Shown here: in pieces, positions 33,191 through 42,121 of the stretch
Layout of the letters: each line of letters starts with the position of its first letter
How positions within the stretch are numbered: the stretch's first letter is position 1
Assembly (NCBI RefSeq): GCF_020907985.1
Contig: NZ_JAJJPA010000043.1
Location: forward strand, 1 to 58,471
Source: Kitasatospora humi
GTDB taxonomy: Bacteria > Actinomycetota > Actinomycetes > Streptomycetales > Streptomycetaceae
DNA length: 58,471 bases
Direction of reading: 5' to 3'
Position numbers and translations under genes: made by a program
The notes under the pieces: model-generated
Database searches by the model: none
Seen by the model: only the letters and a program-made list of their open reading frames with translations
Told to the model about the DNA's origin: nothing

Positions 33191-33757
33191 TCACTTGCGC
33201 TTGCGCCGCTGGATCAGGCTGATGACGTAGCCGATGCCGATGCTGACCACCAGGCTGATGCCACCCACCGCGAGCGGGCTGAGGCCCTTGGCGGCGCTGT
33301 GCTCGGCGGCCGGCGGGGCGGCGGGCGCGCTGGGCGCGGCCGGGCCGGCGGCGGTCAGGCGGCTGACCAGGTCGGCGCCCGCGAACGCATGCGGGTCGCG
33401 CCCGGCTGCCTTGGCGGTGAGGACCAGCGTGGCGGTGGCGGCCGCGTCGGTGCCCGACTTGGCCTGCAGCCAGCCGGCGGCGTTGGCGGACGGCCAGTCC
33501 ACCGCGGCGGTCGGCGGGGTCTGTCCGGTGGACTTCAGCGCGAGCAGCGCCGGCGACTGCCGGTACACACCGTCGTAGGCCGGGTCGCTCTTGCCGTACA
33601 GCGCGCCGGGGACCGCCGCCGGGGTGGGCGCCGCCGGCGGCGCCGCCGGGGCGGGTGCGGACGGTGAGCCCGAGTCGGCCGGCGCCGGACCGGCGGCGAG
33701 ACCGGTGAGCAGGCCGGCGGCGAGCAGGGCGGCGCCGATACGGGCGGGTGCGAGCAT
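33191..33757 (-). CDS. Exported membrane-anchored protein, probably a shortened toroid-repeat protein
   Basis: A 188-residue exported protein. A signal peptide (IGAALLAAGLLTGLAAGPAPA) is followed by an Ala/Pro linker and GALYGKSDPAYDGVYRQSPA, then ALKSTGQTPPTAAVDWP. These resemble the first repeat of secreted prenyltransferase/squalene-oxidase-like toroid proteins of Streptomyces. The expected QQCADGSF repeat body is missing: after VDWP the sequence jumps to ANAAGWLQAKSGTDAAAT, as if most repeats were deleted in frame. A membrane segment (LAVGGISLVVSIGIGYVISLI) and a basic QRRKRK tail end it. It may be an anchored relic or a specialised short form. Confidence 0.6.
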   Translation of the reverse strand: MLAPARIGAALLAAGLLTGLAAGPAPADSGSPSAPAPAAPPAAPTPAAVPGALYGKSDPAYDGVYRQSPALLALKSTGQTPPTAAVDWPSANAAGWLQAKSGTDAAATATLVLTAKAAGRDPHAFAGADLVSRLTAAGPAAPSAPAAPPAAEHSAAKGLSPLAVGGISLVVSIGIGYVISLIQRRKRK

Positions 33758-34273
33758 GGCGGAGCGCTTGCCTTTCGGTGGACGGCAGACAGGCCGCCGC
33801 GGTCCCCGCTGACGCTCTGACCGGGCCGGGCGCGGCCAGAGACGACTCTAACCGCACCGGTGAGCCCGACCGCATCGCGTCGGCCCCGTCCCGGCGGTGG
33901 CGGGAGTGCGGACCGAGCCGTACTGGCCGCCCGGTGACGCGCCGCGGCGGGCCGGGGGCCTGGCGCTCGCCGTCCGGCAAGTGGAGCGGGCCGACCCCGT
34001 GCACCACCACCCGTGGGCGGTGCGAGGGCCGGAGGGGGAGCGCAAGGCTGGTTCGGCCCTCCGGGGGCGCCCGGCGCACGCCGTCGGCGGCTCCGACGGG
34101 AGTGGAGCCCTCCGGCGGCCGACGGGGGCGGATCACCGAGGGGCGCAGCACGGTCCGGGCGTGGCGTGAATCACCGACCCGGGCTCCGAAGCACAAGCTA
34201 CGGGCCGGTAATCTTCAGGGTCTCTGGAGTTCACACGCTCGGCCCGGTGGGCGTGGGCAAGAAGGGGCCGACC
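33758..34273. other. 516-base gap, no convincing gene
   Basis: Divergent region. Several GC-rich open frames cross it but none has a ribosome site plus a protein-like composition. A -10-like TAATCT at 34209-34214 lies 60 bases before the GT4 start at 34274 and may serve that operon. No repeat or hairpin of note was found. Confidence 0.4.
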
Positions 34274-35596
34274 ATGACGGGGCAGCCACCCACCGCCGAC
34301 CAGCCGCTGCGGATCGCGCTCCTCTCCTACCGGGGCGACCCGTTCTGCGGCGGCCAGGGTGTCTACGTCCGCCACCTCTCCCGGGAGCTGGCCCGCCTCG
34401 GCCACCACGTCGACGTGATCGGCGCCCAGCCCTACCCCGTGCTCGACGAGACCACCGGGCCGGGCCGGGTGCGCCTGGTGAAGCTGCCCAGTCTGGACCT
34501 GTACCGGGCCGACGACCCGTTCCGCACCCCGAAGGCCGCCGAACTGCGCGGCCCGGTGGACGCGCTGGAGGTCGCCACCATGTGGACCGGCGGCTTCCCC
34601 GAGCCGCTCACCTTCTCGCTGCGGGCCCGGCAGTACCTGGCCAGGCACCGGGGCCGCTACGACGTGGTGCACGACAACCAGACCCTCGGCTACGGCCTGC
34701 TCGGCCTGGCCCGGCACGGCTTCCCGCTGGTCACCACGGTGCACCACCCGGTCACCGAGGACCGCCGGCTGGAGCTGGCGGCGGCCGGGTCCCGGGGCCG
34801 CCGGCTGTCGCTGCGCCGCTGGTACGCCTTCACCCGGATGCAGCGCCGGGTCGCGGCCCGCCTCGACCACGTGATCACCGTGTCCGACAGCTCCAAAGCC
34901 GACATCGCCGGCCAGTTGGGCACCGCGCCGGGCAACATCCAGGTGGTGCCGATCGGCGCCGACACCCGGCTCTGGTCGCCGTCCGACGAGGTGCCGGTGG
35001 TGCCCGGGCGGATCGTCACCACCTCCAGCGCGGACGTGCCGCTCAAGGGGCTGGTGTACCTGGTGGAGGCGCTCGCCAAGGTGCGCACCGAGCGTGCCGC
35101 GCACCTGGTGGTGGTCTGCAAGAAGCAGGCGGAGGGCCCGGTCGCGGACGCGGTGCGGCGCTTCGGCCTGGAGCCGCACATCGAGTTCCGCACCGGCCTG
35201 AGCGACCAGGAGCTGGTCGACCTCTACCGGTCCGCCGAGGTGGCCTGCGTGCCCTCGCTCTACGAGGGCTTCTCGCTGCCGGCCGCCGAGGCGATGGCCA
35301 CCGGCACCCCGCTGGTGGCCAGTACCGGCGGGGCGATCCCCGAGGTGGCCGGGCCGGACGGCGAGACCTGCCTGGCCGTGCCGCCGGGTGACGCGGACGC
35401 GCTGGCCGGCGCGCTCGGCAGGCTGCTGGACGATCCCGCGCTGCGGGCCCGGCTCGGGGCGGCCGGCCGGGACCGGGTGCTGGCAGGCTTCACCTGGGAG
35501 CGGGCCGCCGAGCGCACCGCCGACTGCTACCGGGCGGCGATCGCCACCGGAGTCGGGCAGCGGGCCCGCTCGGGTCCGGGCTGGCGCTATGTCTGA
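34274..35596 (+). CDS. GT4 family glycosyltransferase
   Basis: A 440-residue GT-B glycosyltransferase. The acceptor loop reads SYRGDPFCGGQGVYVRHLSR, the usual GGxxxHxxxLA form. The donor motif SLYEGFSLPAAEAMATGTPL lies near residue 333 and has the EX7E spacing. ATG 34274 is preceded by AAGGGGCCG. It is the first gene of an operon with a SAM methyltransferase and a toroid enzyme, 98 bases apart from the second gene. The set suggests assembly of a modified glycolipid or terpenoid. Donor and acceptor are unknown. Confidence 0.85.
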   Translation: MTGQPPTADQPLRIALLSYRGDPFCGGQGVYVRHLSRELARLGHHVDVIGAQPYPVLDETTGPGRVRLVKLPSLDLYRADDPFRTPKAAELRGPVDALEVATMWTGGFPEPLTFSLRARQYLARHRGRYDVVHDNQTLGYGLLGLARHGFPLVTTVHHPVTEDRRLELAAAGSRGRRLSLRRWYAFTRMQRRVAARLDHVITVSDSSKADIAGQLGTAPGNIQVVPIGADTRLWSPSDEVPVVPGRIVTTSSADVPLKGLVYLVEALAKVRTERAAHLVVVCKKQAEGPVADAVRRFGLEPHIEFRTGLSDQELVDLYRSAEVACVPSLYEGFSLPAAEAMATGTPLVASTGGAIPEVAGPDGETCLAVPPGDADALAGALGRLLDDPALRARLGAAGRDRVLAGFTWERAAERTADCYRAAIATGVGQRARSGPGWRYV

Positions 35597-35694
35597 CCGT
35601 CGCCGGCGCTCTGTCTGACCGCCCGGGTCCGTGAACCTCCGTCACCTGATCACCGTCACCCCCGCTTGACGTCGTAACGAATGGGAGTCCCGCA

Positions 35695-36429
35695 GTGCTG
35701 ACCGTCGACTTCTCCCGCTTCCCACTCGCCCCGGGCGACCGGGTGCTCGATCTGGGCTGCGGCGGTGGCCGGCACGCGTTCGAGTGCTACCGCCGCGGCG
35801 CCGACGTGGTGGCCCTGGACCAGAACGCCGACGAGATCGCCGAGGTCCGCAAGTGGTTCGACGCCATGGCCGCGGCCGGTGAGGCGCCCGCAGGAGCGAG
35901 CGCGGTGGCCATGGAGGGCAACGCGCTGGCGCTGCCCTTCGAGGACGAGTCCTTCGACAAGATCATCATCTCCGAGGTGATGGAGCACATCCCGGACGAC
36001 AAGGGCGTCCTCAACGAGATGTTCCGGGTGCTCAAGCCCGGCGGGCTGCTCGCCGTCACGGTGCCGCGCTGGCTGCCGGAGAAGATCTGCTGGACGCTCT
36101 CCGACGAGTACCACGAGGTCGAGGGCGGCCACATCCGGATCTACCGCGGCGACGAGCTGCTGGACAAGCTGCGCGACGCCGGCCTCGAGCCGTACGGCAC
36201 CCACCACGCCCACGCGCTGCACTCGCCGTACTGGTGGATCAAGTGCGCGGTCGGCGTCAACAACGACAAGGCGCTGCCGGTGCGCGCCTACCACCAGCTG
36301 CTGGTCTGGGACATCGTCGGCACCCCGGTGATCAGCAAGCTCACCAAGGCCGCCGAGGCCGCGCTCAACCCGGTGATCGGCAAGAGCTTCGTCGCGTACG
36401 CCGCCAAGCCCAACCGGACCGCCGCATGA
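35695..36429 (+). CDS. Class I SAM-dependent methyltransferase
   Basis: A 244-residue Rossmann methyltransferase. Motif I is VLDLGCGGGRHAFEC near residue 16, the acidic motif II region is DVVALDQNADEI, and post-motif DSFDKIIISEVMEH holds the loop after strand 4. The sequence starts at GTG 35695 with GGGAG upstream. Its stop overlaps the following ATG (ATGA). The position between a GT4 enzyme and a squalene-cyclase-like protein suggests it methylates a sugar or a lipid intermediate. Confidence 0.88.
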   Translation: MLTVDFSRFPLAPGDRVLDLGCGGGRHAFECYRRGADVVALDQNADEIAEVRKWFDAMAAAGEAPAGASAVAMEGNALALPFEDESFDKIIISEVMEHIPDDKGVLNEMFRVLKPGGLLAVTVPRWLPEKICWTLSDEYHEVEGGHIRIYRGDELLDKLRDAGLEPYGTHHAHALHSPYWWIKCAVGVNNDKALPVRAYHQLLVWDIVGTPVISKLTKAAEAALNPVIGKSFVAYAAKPNRTAA

Positions 36430-37505
36430 CCGTCCCCGAGGGCGTGGCGGCCCCCGAGACCCTGCTGCTGCCCGGCGTGCTGGACGCCGCCGAGGCCGCC
36501 GCCACCGTGCGTTCGATCCTGGCCGAGCAGCGCCCCGACGGCGGCATCCCGTGGTTCACCGGCGGCCACCTGGACCCGTGGGACCACACCGAGGCGGCCA
36601 TGGCCCTGGACGCGGCCGGCGAGCACGCCGCCGCCGACCGCGCCTACCGCTGGCTGGCCGAGCAGCAGAACCCGGACGGCTCCTGGTACGCCGGCTACTA
36701 CGGTGACGGCGCCGCGGGCGTCAGCAACCGCGCGGTCGAGAGCAACTTCTGCGCCTATGTGGCGGTGGGCAGTTGGCACCACTACCTGACCACCGGCGAC
36801 GACGCCTTCCTGGACCGGATGTGGCCGGTGGTGCACCGGGCACTGGACTTCACGGTGGGCCTGCAGCTGCCTGGCGGTCCGATAGCCTGGCGGCTGGACG
36901 AAGGCGGCGCACCCGCCCAGGAGGCGCTGCTGACCGGCTCGTCCAGCATCCTGCACGCCCTGCGGTGCGGTCTGGCCATCGCCGAGCACCGCCAGGAACC
37001 CCAGCCCGACTGGGAGTTGGCGGCCGGACTGCTGCAGCACGCGGTGGCCGAGCACCCCGAGCGGTTCCTCGACAAGGGCCGCTACTCGATGGACTGGTAC
37101 TACCCGGTGCTCGGCGGCGCGCTCAGCGGCGCCGCGGCCGAGCACCGGCTGGCGGCCGACTGGGACCGCTTCGTGGTCGACGGGCTCGGGGTGCGCTGCG
37201 TCAGCGACCGGCCCTGGGTGACCGGCGGCGAGAGCGCCGAACTCGCCCTCTCGCTCTGGGCGGTGGGCCGGCACGAGCAGGCTGCGACCATCCTGCGCTG
37301 GATCCGTCGGCTGCGGAACGAGGACGGCTCCTACTGGACCGGCTACGTCTTCGAGGACGACGCCATCTGGCCCGAGGAGCGCACCACCTGGACGGCCGGC
37401 TCGATGCTGCTCGCGGTGGCCGTGCTCGGCGGCGACCCCGCCACCAGCGCCGTCTTCGCCGCCGACAAACTGCCGAACGGGCTCGCCGTGCAGGGCTGCT
37501 GCTGA
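36426..37505 (+). CDS. Prenyltransferase/squalene-cyclase-like (alpha/alpha toroid) protein
   Basis: A 359-residue protein with repeated helix pairs containing AEQQNPDGSWY, EQRPDGGIPWF and LRNEDGSYWTG, the QxxDGSW repeats of terpenoid cyclases and prenyltransferase beta-subunit-like folds. There is no DxDD cyclase motif, so it is not a typical squalene-hopene cyclase. The sequence looks more like a glycan-acting alpha/alpha-toroid enzyme: long stretches such as HTEAAMALDAAGEH and AVESNFCAYVAVGSWHHYL fit that. ATG overlaps the methyltransferase stop. Activity is unknown. A terminator hairpin follows. Confidence 0.65.
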   Translation: MTVPEGVAAPETLLLPGVLDAAEAAATVRSILAEQRPDGGIPWFTGGHLDPWDHTEAAMALDAAGEHAAADRAYRWLAEQQNPDGSWYAGYYGDGAAGVSNRAVESNFCAYVAVGSWHHYLTTGDDAFLDRMWPVVHRALDFTVGLQLPGGPIAWRLDEGGAPAQEALLTGSSSILHALRCGLAIAEHRQEPQPDWELAAGLLQHAVAEHPERFLDKGRYSMDWYYPVLGGALSGAAAEHRLAADWDRFVVDGLGVRCVSDRPWVTGGESAELALSLWAVGRHEQAATILRWIRRLRNEDGSYWTGYVFEDDAIWPEERTTWTAGSMLLAVAVLGGDPATSAVFAADKLPNGLAVQGCC

Positions 37506-37521
37506 GACGTCGGGCGGACGC

Positions 37522-37559
37522 CGAACGGCCCGGTGGGAGAACTCCCGCCGGGCCGTTCG
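37522..37559. terminator. Bidirectional terminator hairpin
   Basis: Arms CGAACGGCCCGGTGGGAG (37522-37539) and CTCCCGCCGGGCCGTTCG (37542-37559) pair over 18 bp with one G-U and a 2-base tip. It sits between convergent genes and can stop both. Confidence 0.8.
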
Positions 37560-37578
37560 CAGTTGGGACCGGGTGCGG

Positions 37579-38661
37579 TCAGCCGCGCTGGATGCCGCTG
37601 ACGTCAGCCAGTACGCCCTGGGTGCCGTCCTGCAGCTGCGCCACCAGGGCGGTGCCGCGCTGCTCCACCGCCAGGTACCAGGTGCCGGGCAGCAGTTGGC
37701 CGACCGGCGGGCCGGCCGAGCCGTCCTTGGGGGCGAGCGGGCGCGGTGCCGGAACGGCGAACCAGAACGGGGCGAACTCGGCCGCCGGCGCCGCCTGAGC
37801 GGCGGCCTGAGCGGGCGCCGAGGCCGCCGGGGCCGGGTCGGCGGCCAGGGTCGGCGGCAGCACGGCGGTCTGCTCGGAGGCCGACTCGGGGGCGGCCTGC
37901 GCGGCCACCGGGGCGGCGGCTGCGGCGGGAGCGGGCGCCGGGAAGGCGTCCTGCGGCTGCGCCTGGGCGCCCAGGCCCGGGGCGGGCTGGCCGAACTGCT
38001 GCTGCTGACCGAACGGATCCTGCGCACCCGGCTGGCCGGCGCCCGGGACCGGGTAGCCGTAGCCGCCCGGCTGCTGACCGGGGAACTGCTGGCCCGGCGC
38101 CTGCTGCTGGCCCGGGTAGCCGTAGCCGCCCGCCTGCGGGAAGCCCTGACCGGGGAAGCCCTGCTGGAAGCCGGGGGCGGCCGGCTTGTCGCTCACCAGC
38201 GGCGCCTGGAGCGCCGGCACCAGCGGCCCGGCGACGGCCGCGCCGGTCAGCACCGCGGTGGCGATCAGACCCAGGTAGGCGCCCCAGGAGTGGGAGACGT
38301 CCACCTTGGCGATGGCGTCACCGCTGCCCATCGACCACAGCGCCGTCCACAGCGAGGCCACCGCGAGTCCGCTGCCCCACTGGTCCAGCCGCAGGCCCAG
38401 GATCTGCCGGGTCTTCGCCGCCTCACCCTGGAACCGCTGCAGCAGGATCAGCACCGCCGCGGCGATGCCCAGCAGGTAGATCGACGGCAGCACCGGGAAC
38501 AGGGTGGTGGACCAGGCGTTGCTCGGCGTCCCGTCGATGGTCTTGCAGGTGCCCTCGTAGCACGCCTGGGCCGTCATGAACGGCAGGAACGACGAGATGA
38601 GCAGGAGCACGGCCGCACCGGCGACGGCGGCATCTCCCCTGGTGAGAGCGCGCAGATTCAC
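37579..38661 (-). CDS. Four-helix membrane protein with Gln/Pro-rich linker
   Basis: A 360-residue protein. The first 190 residues hold four hydrophobic segments (AVAGAAVLLLISSFLPFMTA, LGIAAAVLILLQRF and others) with a small extracellular Cys pair loop (CYEGTC). A linker of about 130 residues rich in Gly/Gln/Pro (YGYPGQQQAPGQQFPGQQ) follows. A C-terminal module of about 60 residues, LLPGTWYLAVEQRGTALVAQ to the end, looks like a small beta domain. GTG 38661 (GAGGGGA upstream) is chosen so that the frame starts at VNLRALTRGD. No family can be named. It converges on the toroid gene across a terminator. Confidence 0.6.
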   Translation of the reverse strand: MNLRALTRGDAAVAGAAVLLLISSFLPFMTAQACYEGTCKTIDGTPSNAWSTTLFPVLPSIYLLGIAAAVLILLQRFQGEAAKTRQILGLRLDQWGSGLAVASLWTALWSMGSGDAIAKVDVSHSWGAYLGLIATAVLTGAAVAGPLVPALQAPLVSDKPAAPGFQQGFPGQGFPQAGGYGYPGQQQAPGQQFPGQQPGGYGYPVPGAGQPGAQDPFGQQQQFGQPAPGLGAQAQPQDAFPAPAPAAAAAPVAAQAAPESASEQTAVLPPTLAADPAPAASAPAQAAAQAAPAAEFAPFWFAVPAPRPLAPKDGSAGPPVGQLLPGTWYLAVEQRGTALVAQLQDGTQGVLADVSGIQRG

Positions 38662-38734
38662 TGATTCGGTCCCCTCGCTGGTGTGTCGTTTCGGCGTAAC
38701 GGGCTGTGATTCTACTGATCCCGGTACCAACCGG

Positions 38735-39745
38735 TCAGCCGGTGGGGCCCGGCGTGGCCCCGGCGTGGCTCAGAAAGGCGGCGAACGCGTCGGCGGTGCC
38801 CTGCGCCGCCCGCTGCCGCCACTGAGGGTCCGTCATCCGCTGCGCGTCGCCCGCGTTGCGCATGTTGCCGCACTCGATGAAGACCTTGGGCACCTTGGAC
38901 AGGTTCAGTCCGCCCAGGTCGTCACGGGTGTCCAGGCCGTGGTCGGCGACGTAGTCGGCGAACTGCTCGCCGGTGGCGTGCTGGAAGTCGTCGCGGACCA
39001 GCAGGCCGAGCCGGTGCGAGGGCTCCGTGATCGCGGTGGTGTCGGCCTGCCCGGCGACCACCTTGGCGGGCATGATCACGTGGAAGCCGCTGCCGGAGGC
39101 CGGCCCGCCGTCCCCGTGCACCGAGATGGCGGCATCGGCGTGCGCGTCGTTGCCGATGGCCGCGCGCTCGGTGACGCACGGGCCGTACGGGCGGTCGCCG
39201 TCCTGGGTGAGGATCACCGTGGCGCCGAGGCTCCGCAGCAGGTCGCGCAGCCGGTGCGAGACGTCCAGGGTGAAGTCGGCCTCGGTGTAGCCCGCGTCGG
39301 TCGAAGTGCCGGTGGTGTCGCACTCCTTGTGCCCGTTGCCGACGTCGACCTGCTGGTTGATCTCGGCGGTGTGGTTGACGTTGTTCGGGTTGTGGCCCGG
39401 GTCGACCACGATGGTGCGGCCGGCCAGCGGCCCCTCTGCGGTGCTGCCGGTGGGGCTGCCGGTGGGGCTGGGGCCGGCACTGCCGGTCGGGCCGGCGCCG
39501 CCGGGTGCCGCGCTGCTCGCTGCGCCACTCGGACCGGCGCTGCCGGGTGTGGCGCTGCCGGAGGGGGCGCTCGGACCGGCACTGCCGGAACCGGCCGGTG
39601 CCGCCCGGACACCGGCGGCCGCACTGCTGCCGCCGCAGCCGGTGAGCGCGAGCGCCGCGGTCAGGCCGAGCGCGGCGAGCAGCGCGCCGCGGGCCGGGCG
39701 GGTCCCGGCGCGGCGGCCGGTGGGCTGGGTGGTACGGAGGTTCAC
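38735..39745 (-). CDS. N-acetylmuramoyl-L-alanine amidase lipoprotein (Amidase_3)
   Basis: A 336-residue exported zinc amidase that cleaves the MurNAc-L-Ala bond of peptidoglycan. A lipobox (ALALTGC) near residue 35 follows a signal sequence, then about 80 residues of Ala/Gly/Ser spacer. The catalytic domain shows the zinc His in VDPGHNPNN, the second zinc His in ISVHGDGG, and the catalytic Glu in FIECGNMRN. A Cys residue in ECDTTGTSTD may be structural. It lies 6 bases after the stop of the upstream membrane-protein gene, as one operon. Lipoproteins of this kind are possible Pmt substrates. Confidence 0.88.
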   Translation of the reverse strand: MNLRTTQPTGRRAGTRPARGALLAALGLTAALALTGCGGSSAAAGVRAAPAGSGSAGPSAPSGSATPGSAGPSGAASSAAPGGAGPTGSAGPSPTGSPTGSTAEGPLAGRTIVVDPGHNPNNVNHTAEINQQVDVGNGHKECDTTGTSTDAGYTEADFTLDVSHRLRDLLRSLGATVILTQDGDRPYGPCVTERAAIGNDAHADAAISVHGDGGPASGSGFHVIMPAKVVAGQADTTAITEPSHRLGLLVRDDFQHATGEQFADYVADHGLDTRDDLGGLNLSKVPKVFIECGNMRNAGDAQRMTDPQWRQRAAQGTADAFAAFLSHAGATPGPTG

Positions 39746-39751
39746 GGGCTG

Positions 39752-41113
39752 TCAGATCCTGTCCCAGGTCCGGCCGGCCAGGCCGTACGTGCCGGCCAGC
39801 GCGTTCCACTTGGCGACGAAGTCCTTCTTTTCCTGAGTGGCCTGCGGGTTGAGCTGGTCGGCCTTCTGCTTGTCCGCGGTGTCGGGGGCCTGCCCGCTGC
39901 CGCCGCAGCCGCTCGCGCTGACCGACTGCGCCCAGGCCGCGTACGCCCGGTCGATGTCCGCGGACGTCTGCCAGGCCGACTTCAGGCTCTGCACGGCGTC
40001 GGCACCACCGGGTATGTCGGCCACGTTGAGCGCGCCCAGTTGGGCGACCAGCTTGTCGCGCTGGTCGGCGCCGCTGCTGAAGGCCTGTGCGGCGGCGTCG
40101 ACGTCGGCCTTGGCCGGGCAGCTCTCCACCTGGGCGACGGCGCTGCCGATCGGGGCCTTGGCGGCCTCCCCCTGGGTCAGCAGGGCGTCCAGCGCCTGGG
40201 CCTCGCTCTGCGCATTGGGGCCGCCCGCGCTCGCACTGGCGCTCGTCGAGTCGGACGCGCCGGCGCCGGGGCTGTCACCGGCCGCGGGCGGGCCGGAGGC
40301 GGGCGCGCCGCTCGCGCTCGGTGCCGCCGCACCGGTGGTGGGCGGGGCGGCCGCCTTGACGGTCGGGCTGCCGGAGCCGGTGTGCTGCGTCGCCAGGACG
40401 ACGCCGCCGCCCACCGCGAGCAGCAGCACCAGGCCGGCGCCGACCAGCAGCGGGGTGCGGCGGCGGGCCGGTCGGTCCTCGTCGTCCGGATCCTCCTCGT
40501 ACCGGCCGGGCAGGTCCAGGCCGCCGCCGGGCGGCGCCTGGGGCGGCGGCGGGTAGCCGGAGTGGCCGGCGGGGACGGGGTGGCCGGCGGCGACGGGCGG
40601 CAGCAGAGCGGTGGGCGCCTCCGACGGGGTGCCCGGGGGGTAGCCGTGGCCGCCGGGCGCGCCGGGGGGCGGGGGCACCAGGGGGGCGGTCGGCGGGTGC
40701 GCCTGGGCGCGCGGCGGCGGATAGCCGTAGCCCGGCTGCATGGGGGGTGCCTGCCCGTAGCCCGGCTGCTGCGGCGTCGCCTGGCCGTGGCCGGGCTGCG
40801 GGGTGGCCTGACCGTAGCCGGTGGGCGGCACGGTCGGGGGTGCCGGGGGCGGGGCCGGCACGCTCGGCGGCTGGTCGGCCTGCAGGTACGGACGCGCGGA
40901 CAGCATCGGCCCCTGGTCGCCCACCGCGCCGGCCTGCGGCGGCGCCGCCATCGGGGAGGCGGGCGCACCACCGGGCGGGGTGGGCCCGGGCGGGGTGGAC
41001 CCGGCCGGACGCGGCGCGCCGGCAGCCGTCGGACGGCGCACCCAGCCGCCCGCGCCGCCGTTCGCGCCCGGGTCCCAGACCGCAGGTGTCATCTCGCCCT
41101 GATGGTCCGTCAT
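39752..41113 (-). CDS. Pro-rich single-pass membrane protein with helical C-terminal domain
   Basis: A 453-residue protein. The N-terminal half is cytoplasmic and Pro/Gly/Gln-rich (repeats of GYGQAPPMQP and GHGQATPQ). One membrane segment (LVGAGLVLLLAVGGGVVLA) lies near residue 230. A short Ala/Ser/Pro spacer is followed by an extracellular helical domain of about 150 residues (ALDALLTQGEAAKAPIGSAV, DADAVQSLKSAWQTSADIDR-type helices). No family is known to me. It is the first gene of an operon with the amidase and may hold a wall-lytic complex at the membrane. This is inference. Confidence 0.6.
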   Translation of the reverse strand: MTDHQGEMTPAVWDPGANGGAGGWVRRPTAAGAPRPAGSTPPGPTPPGGAPASPMAAPPQAGAVGDQGPMLSARPYLQADQPPSVPAPPPAPPTVPPTGYGQATPQPGHGQATPQQPGYGQAPPMQPGYGYPPPRAQAHPPTAPLVPPPPGAPGGHGYPPGTPSEAPTALLPPVAAGHPVPAGHSGYPPPPQAPPGGGLDLPGRYEEDPDDEDRPARRRTPLLVGAGLVLLLAVGGGVVLATQHTGSGSPTVKAAAPPTTGAAAPSASGAPASGPPAAGDSPGAGASDSTSASASAGGPNAQSEAQALDALLTQGEAAKAPIGSAVAQVESCPAKADVDAAAQAFSSGADQRDKLVAQLGALNVADIPGGADAVQSLKSAWQTSADIDRAYAAWAQSVSASGCGGSGQAPDTADKQKADQLNPQATQEKKDFVAKWNALAGTYGLAGRTWDRI

Positions 41114-41324
41114 GCTCAGTGGCCCCCGCCTTCAGGTCCGGCCGTGTGCCCGTGGTCGCTCGTGGTCAGTGGGGCGCGCCCGTCAGCCGCGTCCGGACCG
41201 TCGGGCCGGCGCGGACCCGCGAGTGCCCTTCGTCACCGTACCGGCCGTTCGCCGTCCCGAGGGGATCGGCGCCGGAAAAACGGGCCGATCCGCCGGACGG
41301 ACCACGCACGGTCAGGGGATCGTC

Positions 41325-41966
41325 TCAGACGGTGCGGCGCAGCACCCGCAGCGAACCGGCGACCGAGACCTCCTCGAAGCCCTCGGCCAGCGCCCGCAGG
41401 TACACCCGGTACGGTGCCTGGCCGCCGTCGGCGGGGTCGGGGAAGACGTCGTGCACCACCAGCAGGCCGTCCTCGGCCAGGTGCGGCACCCAGCCCTCGT
41501 AGTCGCCGGTGGCGTGCTCGTCGGTGTGCCCGCCGTCGATGAAGACCAGCCCGAGGCGGCCGCCCCAGACCGCCGCCACCTGCGGGGAGCGGCCCACCAG
41601 GGCGATCACGTGCTGCTCCAGGCCGGCCCGGTGCAGGGTGCGGCGGAACCGGGGCAGGGTGTCCATCAGGCCGACCTCCGGGTCGACCAGCGTTCCGTCG
41701 TGGTACTCCCAGCCCGGCTGCTGCTCCTCGGAGCCGCGGTGGTGGTCCACGGTCAGTGCGACGGTGCCGGTGCGGCGGGCGGCGTCGGCCAGCAGGATCG
41801 CCGACCGGCCGCAGTAGGTGCCGATCTCCAGCACCGGCAGCCCGGTGCGCTCGGCGGCCTCGACGGCGGCCGCGTACAGCGCCAGGCCCTCGTCCAGCGG
41901 CATGAAGCCGTCGGCGGCGGTGAAGGCCGCCAGCACCTCGGGAGCCGGGGCGGGGGTCTCGGTCAT
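41325..41966 (-). CDS. Class I SAM-dependent methyltransferase (Methyltransf_24 type)
   Basis: A 213-residue methyltransferase. Motif I is VLEIGTYCGRSAILLADAA near residue 46 and the metal-linked strand LVFIDGGHTDEHATGDYEG lies near residue 140. This pattern is typical of the Methyltransf_24 family, often acting on sugars or small phenolics. The CDS starts at ATG 41966 with AGGAG upstream. It is separated from the Pro-rich membrane gene by 211 bases and from the 51-residue protein by 155 bases. Confidence 0.85.
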   Translation of the reverse strand: MTETPAPAPEVLAAFTAADGFMPLDEGLALYAAAVEAAERTGLPVLEIGTYCGRSAILLADAARRTGTVALTVDHHRGSEEQQPGWEYHDGTLVDPEVGLMDTLPRFRRTLHRAGLEQHVIALVGRSPQVAAVWGGRLGLVFIDGGHTDEHATGDYEGWVPHLAEDGLLVVHDVFPDPADGGQAPYRVYLRALAEGFEEVSVAGSLRVLRRTV

Positions 41967-42121
41967 GGTGCTGCTCCTGCGCGGGGTCGGGCGAATGGGG
42001 GGACCATCCTCGCACCGCATTACCCGCCGGTAGCCGCCTGGGTGCCCCGGGTACGACGACGGGCCCGACCCCGCAGTCGGCGGAATCGGGCCCGTCGGTG
42101 GCGCATCGCGGCCCTCGGCCG

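Noticed and set aside
34013..34273. N-terminal extension of the GT4 gene back to 34013
   Set aside because: The extra 87 residues are Gly/Arg/Pro-rich without fold; a ribosome site and the family start place the N-terminus at 34274.
36426..37505. A squalene-hopene cyclase or true prenyltransferase
   Set aside because: QxxDGSW-like repeats are present but the DxDD cyclase motif and length (about 640 residues) are not; only the fold is claimed.
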